Positions 7,517 to 16,168 of a stretch of DNA of 64,000 nucleotides are shown in pieces; positions within the stretch are counted from its first letter, which is position 1, and the number at the start of each line of letters is the position of its first letter. The notes below the pieces were generated by a model that saw only the letters and a program-made list of their open reading frames with translations, did no database searches and was not told the origin of the DNA. This DNA comes from an uncultured Oscillibacter sp. GTDB taxonomy: Bacteria > Bacillota > Clostridia > Oscillospirales > Oscillospiraceae. The position numbers and the translations under genes are program-made. The stretch is from the NCBI GenBank assembly GCA_905200545.1, contig CAJKKQ010000010.1, positions 17,515-81,514 on the forward strand, written 5' to 3'.

Positions 7517-9001
7517 TTGGAAAATGAGAGAGGTTCTTGGGGAAGTAATATCGGCTTCCTGCTGGCGGCCATCGGCTCTGCCGTAGGTCTTGGCAACATC
7601 TGGGGCTTCCCGTACAAGATGGGCAAGTCCGGCGGCTTCACCTTCCTGATCGCATACCTTCTCCTGGCGGTCTTTGTGGGCTTTGTGGTGATGGTCAGCG
7701 AGCTGGCCATGGGCCGCAGGGTGGGCAAAGGCGTCATCGGCTGCTACCACACCCTGTCCAAGAAATTTAAATGGGTGGGCTGGCTGGCGGTCTTCTCCCC
7801 CTTCATCATCATGAGCTTCTATTCCGTTCTGGGCGGCTACTGCATCGAGTACATGGCCCTGAACATGAGCAACCTGGCCTTTGCAGGGGCGGAGATCAAA
7901 ACCGGTTCCGACCTCTTCAGCGCCATGCTCACCAATCCCTTCGGCTGCGTGGTCTTCACGCTGCTGTTCCTGGTGATCTGCTACCTCATCAACCGGGGCG
8001 GCATTTCCGGCGGCATCGAGAAGTTCAACAAGATCGGCATGCCCGCCCTTTTCGTGATGCTGGTCATCATCATCATCCGCTCCGTCACCCTGGAGGGCGC
8101 TGTGGAGGGACTGAAATTCATGTTCGTCCCCGGCTATGCCGTCAGTGCCGGCTTCATCCCGGAGGCTCCCAACTTCATCTCCGTCCTGGCCACCGCCGGC
8201 GGTCAGATGTTCTTCTCGCTGTCCCTGGCCATGGGCGTCATGTTCACCTACGGCTCCTACCTCAGCAAGCAGGAGAACCTGGTGAAAAACTCCATGGTCA
8301 TCGTCTTCTCCGATACTCTGGTGGCTCTGATGGCAGGCCTGGCCGTTATCCCCGCCGCCGTGGCCATCGGCATCCAGCAGGGCAAGGACGTGGCGGATAT
8401 CGCCCTCAAGGGCCCCAGCCTGCTGTTTGTGACGCTGCAGGACGTGTTCAATGCCATGGGTACCGCCGGTCCCCTCTTCGGCGTGATCTTCTACCTGCTG
8501 GTGCTCATTGCCGCCATCTCCTCCGCCATCTCCCTGGTGGAAGTGGTAGCCACCTTCTTCCTGGACCGCGCCGCGGAAAAGGGCAAGACCGGGAACCGCA
8601 ACAAGGTGGTCCTGATCGTGTGCCTGGCCATCACGGTGGAGGCCGTGCTGGTTGCGGTGGACGGCCTGGGCTCCAACAATGTCTGGGTTCCCTTCAAGGA
8701 AATGACCGCACAGGTAGCCGCAGACGGAACCGTTACTTACATGCCCTGGAATGACTGCTGGCTGGACTTCATGGACATGATGTCCGAGGGCATTGCCATG
8801 CCGCTTGGCGCGCTTCTGATGAGCCTCATGGTGGCCTGGGAGATCAAGCCCAAAACGGTGCTGGAGGAAGTCCGTCTGGGCTGCAGCACCAAGATCGACG
8901 CTTTCTACAACATCTGCATCCGTTTCATCACACCCATCGGCATGGTGCTGGTGCTGCTGGGACAGATCAACGATTTCTTCTCCACCGGGTGGTTCAGCTG
9001 A
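7517..9001 (+). CDS. Sodium-dependent amino acid transporter, NSS (SNF) family
   Basis: A 494-residue integral membrane protein with about 11-12 helices. The N-terminal block WGSNIGFLLAAIGSAVGLGNIW is the NSS/SNF signature that forms sodium sites and the unwound part of helix 1. Relatives such as LeuT, MhsT and TnaT import amino acids or tryptophan with sodium. TTG at 7517 is chosen as start because GAAGGGA lies 6 bases upstream, whereas the earlier in-frame TTG at 7493 has no site. It is monocistronic and followed by a strong terminator. The substrate cannot be read from the sequence. Confidence 0.93.
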   Translation: MENERGSWGSNIGFLLAAIGSAVGLGNIWGFPYKMGKSGGFTFLIAYLLLAVFVGFVVMVSELAMGRRVGKGVIGCYHTLSKKFKWVGWLAVFSPFIIMSFYSVLGGYCIEYMALNMSNLAFAGAEIKTGSDLFSAMLTNPFGCVVFTLLFLVICYLINRGGISGGIEKFNKIGMPALFVMLVIIIIRSVTLEGAVEGLKFMFVPGYAVSAGFIPEAPNFISVLATAGGQMFFSLSLAMGVMFTYGSYLSKQENLVKNSMVIVFSDTLVALMAGLAVIPAAVAIGIQQGKDVADIALKGPSLLFVTLQDVFNAMGTAGPLFGVIFYLLVLIAAISSAISLVEVVATFFLDRAAEKGKTGNRNKVVLIVCLAITVEAVLVAVDGLGSNNVWVPFKEMTAQVAADGTVTYMPWNDCWLDFMDMMSEGIAMPLGALLMSLMVAWEIKPKTVLEEVRLGCSTKIDAFYNICIRFITPIGMVLVLLGQINDFFSTGWFS

Positions 9002-9026
9002 TTCCATCCCAGGCACAATCAAAAGC

Positions 9027-9055
9027 GACGCGGCCTACGGGCCGCGTCCTTTTTT
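9027..9055 (+). terminator. Terminator of the NSS transporter gene
   Basis: 9-bp stem GACGCGGCC/GGCCGCGTC followed, after two bases, by six T. Confidence 0.85.
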
Positions 9056-9130
9056 CAACGCCCGCATACACTAGCTTCCCCCACAGCATACGCCCCATAC
9101 TCAGAAAGTACAGTCGTATCTGCAACAGGC

Positions 9131-9161
9131 AAAAGCAGAGCCGGGCGGCTCTGCTTTTTTT
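9131..9161. terminator. Bidirectional terminator downstream of degV
   Basis: Stem AAAAGCAGAGCC/GGCTCTGCTTTT with A and T runs on both sides, so it can act on either strand. It lies immediately after the degV stop. Confidence 0.8.
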
Positions 9162-9164
9162 GAT

Positions 9165-10010
9165 TTATTTCAGGCCGATATAGGCCATGCCGTAGCACCC
9201 GGGGCCGGAGTGCGTCCCAATGACAGCCCCCAGCTCGTCCCAGTCGGAACGCTGGATGCCCAAAGCCTGGGACACCTTCTCCCGATAAGTCTCCATGGTC
9301 TCCAGGCAGCGGGAGTGGCCGAACATGACACCGTGGCGGCTGTCGATGGGATAGGCCCGGGCAAAATCCAGGGTGTATTCCACGATCTTCTGCTTACCCT
9401 TCACCCGGCCCACAGACCGGACCTCACCGTCCACGATGGCCACCACCGGGGAGATGTTCAGCATGGTGCCCAGCACTGCGGTGGAGGAGGAGATCCGCCC
9501 GCCCATTTTCAGATACTTCAACGTGCCGATGAAGGCCACAAACCGCACCCGGTGCTTGAGTTCCTCCAGCGCGGCGGCGATCTCGGCGCCGGAGGCCCCG
9601 GCATCCCGCATCTTCACAGCCTCCCGCACCAGCAGCCCCTCGCCGATGGTGACGTTCAGGGAATCCACCAGATGCAGCCGCTCGCCGCCCCTGGCCATCT
9701 CCTTGGCGATCATGGCGGACTGGAAGGTGCCGGAGAGCTTGGAGGACATCAGGATGGCCACCACCTCGTCCCCGTTTTCCAGCAGAGGCTCAAAGGCGTC
9801 GCAGTACTCCTGGGGGTTGACCTGGGTGGTTTTGGGCAGGGTCTTGGCCTCTGCCTGCTTTTGATAGAACATCTCCTTGGTGATATCCACGCCGTCGGTA
9901 TAGACGCCGTCCTCGAAGATCACCCGCATGTGGATCATGTGAACGTTCAGCGCCTGCAGCTCCTCCGCCGTCAGGTCACTGGTGGAATCGGTGATGATGG
10001 AAACAGCCAT
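9165..10010 (-). CDS. degV: DegV family fatty-acid-binding protein
   Basis: 281 residues, typical DegV length. It shows the opening IITDSTSDLT and the segment SSKLSGTFQSA that lines the fatty-acid carboxylate pocket. DegV proteins (FakB in staphylococci) bind a fatty acid and present it to the kinase FakA for phosphorylation and use in phospholipid synthesis. No fakA lies in the window. AAGGAGGAG precedes the ATG. It is a single gene, divergent from the sugar acetyltransferase. Confidence 0.93.
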   Translation of the reverse strand: MAVSIITDSTSDLTAEELQALNVHMIHMRVIFEDGVYTDGVDITKEMFYQKQAEAKTLPKTTQVNPQEYCDAFEPLLENGDEVVAILMSSKLSGTFQSAMIAKEMARGGERLHLVDSLNVTIGEGLLVREAVKMRDAGASGAEIAAALEELKHRVRFVAFIGTLKYLKMGGRISSSTAVLGTMLNISPVVAIVDGEVRSVGRVKGKQKIVEYTLDFARAYPIDSRHGVMFGHSRCLETMETYREKVSQALGIQRSDWDELGAVIGTHSGPGCYGMAYIGLK

Positions 10011-10095
10011 GGGCTCCTCCTTCTTTCCAGTACGAAGATCGTATGCCTAATATGATAACTATATCAAATTCCCGCAAAAAAGCAAGGCATTTCCG

Positions 10096-10124
10096 TTGAC
10101 AAGGGTTTCCTTTCCTGCTTTACT
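10096..10124 (+). promoter_or_regulatory. Promoter of the sugar acetyltransferase
   Basis: TTGACA (10096-10101), a 17-base spacer ending in TGC, then TTTACT (10119-10124). This is a consensus -35 with a partly extended -10. Confidence 0.6.
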
Positions 10125-10167
10125 GAGATTGGAAACCGCCTGCGGGCGCACGGAGAAAGGAGTACAC

Positions 10168-10779
10168 ATGAACGAGCGAGAACGCATGCTCTCCGGCAAG
10201 CTGTATCATGCCGGGGATCCCGTATTGGTACAAGGCCGGCAGCGGGCAAAGGAACTCTGCCACGCTTACAACACCACTCTGCCGGAGCAGCAGAACCGCC
10301 GGGACGCCATCTTGCGGGAGCTTTTCGGAAGCGTGGGGGAACACTGCTGGATCGAACCCACTTTCCGCTGCGACTACGGCACCAACATCTCCATCGGGGA
10401 TTGCTTTTACGCCAACTACGACTGCATCTTTCTGGACGTGGCACCCATTACCATCGGCGACCACGTCTACATCGCACCTCGGGTGTGCCTATACACCGCC
10501 GGACATCCCACGGTACCGGAGATCCGGAACCTGGACCTGGAATTCGGCCTCCCCATCACCATCCAGGACGATGTGTGGATCGGCGGCAATGTGGTAGTGG
10601 TACCAGGGGTCACCATCGGGCGGGGAAGCGTCATCGCCGCCGGGGCGGTAGTGACCCGGGACGTGCCCCCGGGGGTCATCGCCGGCGGCAATCCCTGCCG
10701 GGTGCTGCGGCCTCTCACAGATGCGGACCGGGCCCGCTGGGAGGCGGAGCGCCGGGAATACCAGGACGACCATCTGTAA
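10168..10779 (+). CDS. Sugar O-acetyltransferase (maltose/galactoside acetyltransferase type)
   Basis: 203 residues. An N-terminal Mac domain (ERMLSGKLYHAGDP) is followed by a left-handed beta-helix of hexapeptide repeats (for example ITIGDHVYIAPRV and GVTIGRGSVIAAGAVVTRDVPPG). This architecture is typical of maltose or galactoside O-acetyltransferases, which use acetyl-CoA to acetylate sugars, probably for detoxification. The catalytic His is expected in YTAGHPT. AAAGGAG lies before ATG 10168; a longer in-frame start at 10096 coincides with the promoter and is rejected. Confidence 0.92.
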   Translation: MNERERMLSGKLYHAGDPVLVQGRQRAKELCHAYNTTLPEQQNRRDAILRELFGSVGEHCWIEPTFRCDYGTNISIGDCFYANYDCIFLDVAPITIGDHVYIAPRVCLYTAGHPTVPEIRNLDLEFGLPITIQDDVWIGGNVVVVPGVTIGRGSVIAAGAVVTRDVPPGVIAGGNPCRVLRPLTDADRARWEAERREYQDDHL

Positions 10780-10789
10780 TCATAAGGAA

Positions 10790-10830
10790 GCTCCCGGAGC
10801 CTTTGGGCTCCGGGAGCGTTTTGTTTTTTC
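10790..10830 (+). terminator. Terminator between the acetyltransferase and mbl
   Basis: 12-bp perfect stem GCTCCCGGAGCC/GGCTCCGGGAGC followed by a T-rich run. The two genes converge here. Confidence 0.88.
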
Positions 10831-10833
10831 CGC

Positions 10834-11859
10834 TCAGTTCATCTGACGGCGGCGGGAGAGGTTCATGGTGCCGTCCTGCATGTTGTTGAGAGAATCCAGG
10901 CTCTTGCCGGTGCCGATGGCCACACAGGAGATGGCATCCTCGGCGATGACGGTGTGGATGCCGGTACGGGCGGAGACCAGCTTGTCGAAGCCGGAGACCA
11001 GGCTGCCGCCGCCGGTCATGACGATGCCGTTGGTGGAGATATCCGCCACCAGCTCCGGGGGCGTGCGCTCCAGGACGGAGTGGATGGCCTCCATGATGCG
11101 CTCCACAGGCTCCTCGAAGGCATCCATCATCTCCGTGGAGGAGACGGTAACCACCTTGGGAAGGCCCGTCAGCAGGCACCGGCCCTTGACGTCCATGGTC
11201 TCCTCCTCATCCTTGGGGAAGACGCAGCCGATGCGCTTTTTCATCTCCTCGGCGGTACGCTCGCCCACCAGCAGGTTGTGCTTGCGGCGCATGTACTTCA
11301 CCACCGCCTCGTTGAGCTGGTCGCCGGCGATCTTGATGGAGGCACTCTCCACCACGCCGGACAGAGAGATAACGGCGATATCCGCGGTGCCGCCGCCGAT
11401 ATCCACCACCATGTGGCCGTCAGGCTGGGTAATGTCGATCCCGGCGCCGATGGCAGCCGCCACAGGCTCCTCAATGAGGTAGACCTTCCGGGCGCCGGCC
11501 TGGATGCCCGCGTCGATAACGGCGCGCTCCTCTACCTCCGTGATACCGGAGGGCACGCAGATGATGACCCGGGGCTTGAAGAAAGACACGCCAGCCACCT
11601 TGTGGATAAACTCCCGCAGCATCCGCTCCGTCATGTCGTAGTCGGAAATGACGCCCTCCCGCAGGGGACGGATAGCGATGATGTTGCCGGGGGTACGGCC
11701 CAGCATGGCCTGGGCCTCGGCGCCCACCTTCAGCAGCTTGCCGGTATTCTTATCCAGTGCCACCACAGAGGGCTCGTTCAAAACGATGCCCTTGCCCTTC
11801 ACATACACCAAAACCGAAGCGGTACCCAGATCGATACCGATATCCTTTGCCATGGACAT
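10834..11859 (-). CDS. mbl: MreB/Mbl rod-shape protein
   Basis: 341 residues of an actin-like ATPase that forms filaments under the membrane and guides lateral cell-wall synthesis. The N-terminus IGIDLGTASVLVYVKGKGIV resembles Mbl more than MreB, and the phosphate-binding VVDIGGGTADIAVI and adenosine motif MTGGGSLVSG are present. The ATG at 11859 is chosen because GAGGTGG lies 5 bases upstream; an ATG two codons later has worse spacing. mreC and mreD are absent, which fits an mbl-like orphan. It is the last gene of the leftward group with comFC and the small HTH gene, separated from comFC by about 160 bases. Confidence 0.93.
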   Translation of the reverse strand: MSMAKDIGIDLGTASVLVYVKGKGIVLNEPSVVALDKNTGKLLKVGAEAQAMLGRTPGNIIAIRPLREGVISDYDMTERMLREFIHKVAGVSFFKPRVIICVPSGITEVEERAVIDAGIQAGARKVYLIEEPVAAAIGAGIDITQPDGHMVVDIGGGTADIAVISLSGVVESASIKIAGDQLNEAVVKYMRRKHNLLVGERTAEEMKKRIGCVFPKDEEETMDVKGRCLLTGLPKVVTVSSTEMMDAFEEPVERIMEAIHSVLERTPPELVADISTNGIVMTGGGSLVSGFDKLVSARTGIHTVIAEDAISCVAIGTGKSLDSLNNMQDGTMNLSRRRQMN

Positions 11860-12020
11860 AACTTCCACCTCATTGTTCTTTCTATCTGTTATTATGAACG
11901 GTTTTCCCGCATACAATCACACATTCTACATTATACTGACCGCTTTCCGGGAATGCAAGTCTATTATGTTTACATTTCCAGGCATCGGAAGACAAATTTC
12001 TGGTGAAAACCTCCTGTCTC

Positions 12021-12686
12021 TCACCTCCGGTCCCTCTCCCGGCGGGCGTGAGCCACACAGACACACACCACGGCATCCGCTCCCGCCTCCCGCAAGACCT
12101 TACTGCACTCCGTCAACGTGGCTCCGGTGGTGCATACGTCGTCAATGAGCAGCACCCGCCGCCCGGACACCTCCGCGCCGGGGCGCATCTCATAGACCCC
12201 CAGCACATTGGCCCGGCGGGCGGCGTCCTCCTTCAGGCCGGACTGGGCGGGGTTATTCATGGTCTTGCGCAGCAGGGCAGCAGGCTTGACGCCCCAGGCC
12301 CGGCAGACGGCCCGGGCCAGCAGCTCCGCCTGGTCGTACCCCCGCTTCCAGCGGCGCTTGCGGCTGACAGGCACCCAGGTGACAAGATCAAACTCCCCGG
12401 AGAGGTGCTCCGCGGCGCACTGGGCCATGAGGGCGCCCAGTGTCTCCGCCGTGGCGGCGGCGCCGTAGAATTTCAGGCGCAAAATCGCCTCCCGAACCTT
12501 CCCCTCGTACCACAGGGGCGCGGCACACCGGAGGCCGTCGGTTCCCTCCCGCACAGCCTCATGTTCCTCCGTCCAGGGCAGCTCCTTCCGGCAGGTATCG
12601 CATACACCTGGGCTGTCCAGGATGCGGCGGCAGAAGGGGCACTTTGGGGGGAAGAAGAGATTCAGGAGCTGTTCCCAAATGCTCAT
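12021..12686 (-). CDS. comFC: ComF family phosphoribosyltransferase-like protein
   Basis: 221 residues. An N-terminal zinc ribbon (CPFC and CDTC) is followed by a phosphoribosyltransferase fold with the PRPP loop VLLIDDVCTTGATL near residue 180. ComFC is needed for DNA uptake in competent cells. The start overlaps the stop of the upstream HTH gene by four bases. The usual partner helicase gene comFA is not adjacent. The helicase RecD2 is encoded upstream on the same strand. Confidence 0.92.
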   Translation of the reverse strand: MSIWEQLLNLFFPPKCPFCRRILDSPGVCDTCRKELPWTEEHEAVREGTDGLRCAAPLWYEGKVREAILRLKFYGAAATAETLGALMAQCAAEHLSGEFDLVTWVPVSRKRRWKRGYDQAELLARAVCRAWGVKPAALLRKTMNNPAQSGLKEDAARRANVLGVYEMRPGAEVSGRRVLLIDDVCTTGATLTECSKVLREAGADAVVCVCVAHARRERDRR

Positions 12687-12913
12687 GTGGTTTTTCTTCC
12701 GCGTGGATATGGGGTGCGCTCATCCGTAAGCCCTACCAGATAGTCCACACTGACACCATAGTATTTCGCCAGATCCACCGCCAGATGCAGCGGCAGCTCC
12801 CGCTCTCCCCGTTCATATTTTGAATAAAGAGATTGGTCGCAGAGCAAATACTCCGCAATTTCTCTCTGCTTCAAATCCCGATCTTCACGCAGGTCACGAA
12901 TCCTCAAATTCAT
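12683..12913 (-). CDS. Small XRE-type HTH regulator
   Basis: About 76 residues, essentially one helix-turn-helix: LRIRDLREDRDLKQREIAEYL followed by the recognition helix region DQSLYSKYERGERELP. It is probably a DNA-binding repressor. The ATG at 12913 with GGTGA 5 bases upstream is preferred; a GTG three codons earlier is possible. Its stop overlaps comFC (ATGA), so the two are translationally coupled. An HTH gene fused to comFC expression is unusual and may control competence or mbl expression. It has no partner gene that would suggest a toxin-antitoxin pair. Confidence 0.8.
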   Translation of the reverse strand: MNLRIRDLREDRDLKQREIAEYLLCDQSLYSKYERGERELPLHLAVDLAKYYGVSVDYLVGLTDERTPYPRGRKTT

Positions 12914-13022
12914 ATCAATCACCGAAGTGATTTTATGCTTAGGACATATTGTACTGCGTTATATTGGACTATTTGTCCTGAATTATGCATAAAAATATGC
13001 GGTGTGTCCGCAGGGCATGCAC

Positions 13023-13074
13023 CCCCCATTTTCTTTTAAAGAAGAAAACGGGCCGTGCACGGTCCAAAAGAAAA
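13023..13074 (+). repeat. Dispersed palindromic repeat, left copy
   Basis: It begins CCCCCATTTTCTTTT and ends CAAAAGAAAAC. The reverse complement of 13468-13526 aligns with it over most of its length, with one small internal gap and several substitutions. The two copies therefore bracket the 13.0-13.5 kb tract as inverted repeats. Confidence 0.7.
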
Positions 13075-13420
13075 CCGCTTTCCTGGGCAGGAAACCCCGG
13101 CAGAAACTTCCGGCACCAGCGTTGGGCGCGCTTCGGCCATTTATCCCGGGAACCACTGCCCGCGCTTGATGGAACGGCGGGCGACGTGGTGGTCATCGAA
13201 AGGACTGTCCGCCGACTCCCGCGCGTTCCGCTTCGCTACGCGCTGCCGGATGCATACCGGGCAGCGGCAGCGGAAAGAGAAACGGAACCATGCGATAACA
13301 GCCCCGGTCAAGATCGGGCCGCCGTGTGCGGGGACCGGTTTATGATACCGAACCGCTCCGGCGCACGCGGCAGAAAACTGCCGGACTTCCCGGGCAGTGT
13401 CTGAGAAGGCCCCCGTACTT

Positions 13421-13459
13421 ACGAACCGGCGGATGTGCTTTTCGCATCCGTCGGTTCGT
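13421..13459. repeat. Long imperfect hairpin
   Basis: 15-base arms (13421-13435 and 13445-13459) pair completely apart from one G-T pair, around a 9-base loop. No T run follows on either strand, so it is not a standard terminator. It may be an RNA structure or part of the repeat element. Confidence 0.6.
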
Positions 13460-13467
13460 CCCAGCAT

Positions 13468-13526
13468 CTTTTCTTTTGACCGGCCGCAGCCGTTTTCTTT
13501 TCGATGCCTCGAAAAGAAAATGGGGG
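13468..13526 (-). repeat. Dispersed palindromic repeat, right inverted copy
   Basis: It contains a perfect 12-bp hairpin (13493-13504 against 13509-13520, TGCC loop) and ends in GGGGGC. On the reverse strand it reads CCCCCATTTTCTTTT, identical to the start of the left copy. Confidence 0.7.
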
Positions 13527-13574
13527 CGGATTCTCCCGGGAAGCCCGGTTCTCCCGGCTGGCGGGCAGCCCAAA

Positions 13575-15779
13575 TTACTCCCCGGCGTGGGACAACCGCC
13601 ATTTCAATCCGGAATACCGCTTCTGGCGGCGGTCGTTTTCCGCCATGGACCGGATAGCGGCGTCGTCCCCCACCACGATCAGCAGCTCCCGGGCCCGGGT
13701 GAGGGCGGTATAGAGCACGCCCCGCACCATCAGCGACGGCGCGGAGGGCATGGCGGCGAACACCACGGCCCGGTACTCGCTGCCCTGGGCCTTGTGGACA
13801 GTCTGGGCATAGGCCAGATCCACCTCGCTGAGCATGTCCGCCGTGTAGGTGGCGGTACGGTCGTCGAAGCGCACCACCAACAGCTCTCCGGAGGGGTCGA
13901 TCTCCAGGATCTTGCCTACGTCGCCGTTGAACATGCCGGTACCCACGGTGCCGTCGTCCTTCTCCCACACCACGTCGTAGTCGTTGCGGGTCTGCATGAT
14001 GCGGTCCCCCTGGCGGAAGAGCCGCTCCCCCCACAAAATCTCCCGTTTGTCCGGAGCGGGAGGATTCAGCGCCTCCTGCAAGCAGCCGTTGAGGCGGATG
14101 GTGCCGCAGGGCCCCTTCCGGGTGGGGGTGAGCACTTGGATCTGATCCGCGGGGATGCCCATCTTCTCGGGAAGCCGGGTCTTGCACAGCTCCACCACCG
14201 TAGAAAGGGCCCGCTCCGGGTCCCGGCGGCACAGAAAGAAGAAGTCCCCCTGGTCATTCACCAGCCGGGGGGGCTGCCCCAGATTCACCGCGTGGGCATT
14301 GCGGATAATGGCGGACTCCGACGCCTGGCGGAACACCTCCCGCAAAAATACCGTCTGAATCTTCCCGCTGCGGATAAGGTCGGAAAAGACGTTGCCCGCC
14401 CCCACGGAGGGCAGCTGGTCCGCATCTCCCACCAGCACCAGCCGGGTTCCCGGCCGCAAGGCCCGCAGCAGGGCGGAAAAGAGGGGCAGATCCACCATGC
14501 TCATCTCGTCCACAATGAGGGCGTCGGTCTCCAGAGGCTCCTTCTCCGTCTTGGTGAAGGTCACCTGGCCGGTGGCCTCGCTCCAGCTCATGCCAAGCAG
14601 GCGGTGGATGGTCTGGGCATCCATACCCGTCAGCTCGCTCATGCGCTTGGCTGCCCGGCCCGTGGGAGCCGCCAGCAGGATATCCAGGCCCATTTTCTGA
14701 AACAAGGCCACGATGCCCCGGACAGTGGTGGTCTTGCCGGTGCCGGGGCCGCCGGTGAGGATCACCACCCCCTCCCGGGCCGCCAGCTCCACTGCCTGGC
14801 GCTGCAGGGGCGCATAGGTGATGCCCTGGAGGGACTCGATCTCCCGCACTGCCCGCTCCGGCTGGGTGCTGCGGTCTGCCTCCACCGCCAGCAGGCCCGT
14901 CAGGCGGATACAGGCGGATTGCTCCGCCTCCCAAAGACGCCGCAGATAGCAGGCCTGGGCGTTGCCCACGCCCTCCTGCACCACCGCTCCCCGCTCGATG
15001 AGGCCGTCCAGAGCCTGTTCCACCGTGTCCGCACTGCCGTGGAGCAGCTCCGCCGTGGCGGCAATCAGCTTCTCCCGGGGCAAGAACACGTGGCCGTTGC
15101 GCTCGTTGTGGCCCAGCTCAAAGGAGACCGCCGCCTCCACCCGGCACAGGCTGTCCAGCTCCATGCCCAAAGAGAGGGCGATCTGGTCTGTCACGGCAAA
15201 CTCCACACCGCAGCTCTCACCGGACAAAAGGTACGGGTTTTCCCGTACCTTTTCCAACGCCGCGTCTCCGTACTGGCGCCGCAGCTGCATGGCCAGCACC
15301 GGCGGCAGCTGATACCGGGCCAGGAACTCCATCAGCCGCCTGAGGCCCATGTGGTGGCGGAAGCTCTCGGCGATCTCCATGGCCTTGCGCTCCGTAATGC
15401 CCTTGATGAGGCTCAGCCGCTCCGGCTCCCGCTCCAGAATGTCCAGGGTTTCGGTGCCGAAGCGGTCCACGATCCGCCGGGCGGTGGCAGGGCCTACCCC
15501 TTTCACCACGCCGGAACCCAGATAGCTGGCGATCTCCTCCTCGTCCTCCGGAAGGCTCCGCTCCAGCTCCACCGCCCGCAGCTGCTCTCCGTGCTGGGGG
15601 TGGGTCTCCATGGTGCCCACGGCGCTCAGGTGCTCCCCCGGCGCCACGCAGGGGATGCACCCCACCACCGTGACCACCTCGCCCTCCTCCGTGAGAAGGC
15701 GCAGGACCGTATAGCCGTTTTCGGCATTTTGAAAAATGACGCTATGTACGGTGCCCTCGCAGGCAGTCAGCTCTTCCAT
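13575..15779 (-). CDS. recD2: ATP-dependent RecD2-like DNA helicase
   Basis: 734 residues, usual for the RecD2/YrrC superfamily 1B 5'-3' helicases, which act in DNA repair without RecBC. It has an N-terminal OB-like domain (1-75), tandem HhH-like segments (GVVKGVGPATARRIV near 90-104), Walker A GGPGTGKT at about 343-350, Walker B VDEMSM at about 423-428, GDADQLPSVGAGNVF, and VHKAQGSEY near the C-terminus. AAGAGGAAG precedes the ATG. It is the last gene of the leftward yqfC-to-recD2 run, 21 bases after the previous gene. Confidence 0.96.
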   Translation of the reverse strand: MEELTACEGTVHSVIFQNAENGYTVLRLLTEEGEVVTVVGCIPCVAPGEHLSAVGTMETHPQHGEQLRAVELERSLPEDEEEIASYLGSGVVKGVGPATARRIVDRFGTETLDILEREPERLSLIKGITERKAMEIAESFRHHMGLRRLMEFLARYQLPPVLAMQLRRQYGDAALEKVRENPYLLSGESCGVEFAVTDQIALSLGMELDSLCRVEAAVSFELGHNERNGHVFLPREKLIAATAELLHGSADTVEQALDGLIERGAVVQEGVGNAQACYLRRLWEAEQSACIRLTGLLAVEADRSTQPERAVREIESLQGITYAPLQRQAVELAAREGVVILTGGPGTGKTTTVRGIVALFQKMGLDILLAAPTGRAAKRMSELTGMDAQTIHRLLGMSWSEATGQVTFTKTEKEPLETDALIVDEMSMVDLPLFSALLRALRPGTRLVLVGDADQLPSVGAGNVFSDLIRSGKIQTVFLREVFRQASESAIIRNAHAVNLGQPPRLVNDQGDFFFLCRRDPERALSTVVELCKTRLPEKMGIPADQIQVLTPTRKGPCGTIRLNGCLQEALNPPAPDKREILWGERLFRQGDRIMQTRNDYDVVWEKDDGTVGTGMFNGDVGKILEIDPSGELLVVRFDDRTATYTADMLSEVDLAYAQTVHKAQGSEYRAVVFAAMPSAPSLMVRGVLYTALTRARELLIVVGDDAAIRSMAENDRRQKRYSGLKWRLSHAGE

Positions 15780-15800
15780 GCTCTTCCTCTTCCCGGGGTA

Positions 15801-16124
15801 CTACCCCACGTGAATCTCCGTTCCCTCCGTCAGGGAGACCCCCTCCGTCCGGGCGGAGAGATAGGATGCCAGTGCCCTGGCCTCCTCCGTCATGCCGCAG
15901 TCCGCCAGCACGATCCGGGCGCCCGGCAGTTGGCGGCGCACCCGGCGCAGCTCCCGGACATCCTCCTCCAGGGCCGGAACCTCTCCCCGCAGCGGCAGCA
16001 CCAGCAAAAGGCCCGGCACAGTGGGCCGGCCCGTGTGCAGGATCGCGCCCGCTGCCAGCCAGACAATGGCCGTCAGCCCCACGGCGGACAAAAATGCGAT
16101 GACTCCATCTTGCAGCAATACCAT
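15801..16124 (-). CDS. Small membrane-anchored protein of unknown function
   Basis: 107 residues. One N-terminal membrane segment (about 8-28) precedes a soluble part whose end reads like a small alpha/beta fold (ARIVLADCGMTEEARALASYL). No known domain is recognised. GAGGTGATT precedes the ATG. It lies between ybeY and recD2 in the same direction with short gaps, so it is probably part of that operon. The soluble segment hints at a nucleotide- or glycosyltransferase-like start, but this is weak. Confidence 0.65.
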   Translation of the reverse strand: MVLLQDGVIAFLSAVGLTAIVWLAAGAILHTGRPTVPGLLLVLPLRGEVPALEEDVRELRRVRRQLPGARIVLADCGMTEEARALASYLSARTEGVSLTEGTEIHVG

Positions 16125-16168
16125 CCCAAATCACCTCGGGATAGTCTATGCGCCGGGGCTGTCCGCCG

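Larger units (their letters stand above)
12914..13574. other. Gene-free, hairpin-rich tract between recD2 and the HTH gene
   Basis: Roughly 660 bases with no credible gene on either strand. Open frames crossing it have no ribosome binding site and low-complexity products. It contains two inverted copies of a repeat (13023-13074 and 13468-13526), a 15-bp hairpin at 13421-13459 and several smaller palindromes. The part next to the HTH gene (12914-13000) is AT-rich and should carry its promoter. Confidence 0.7.
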
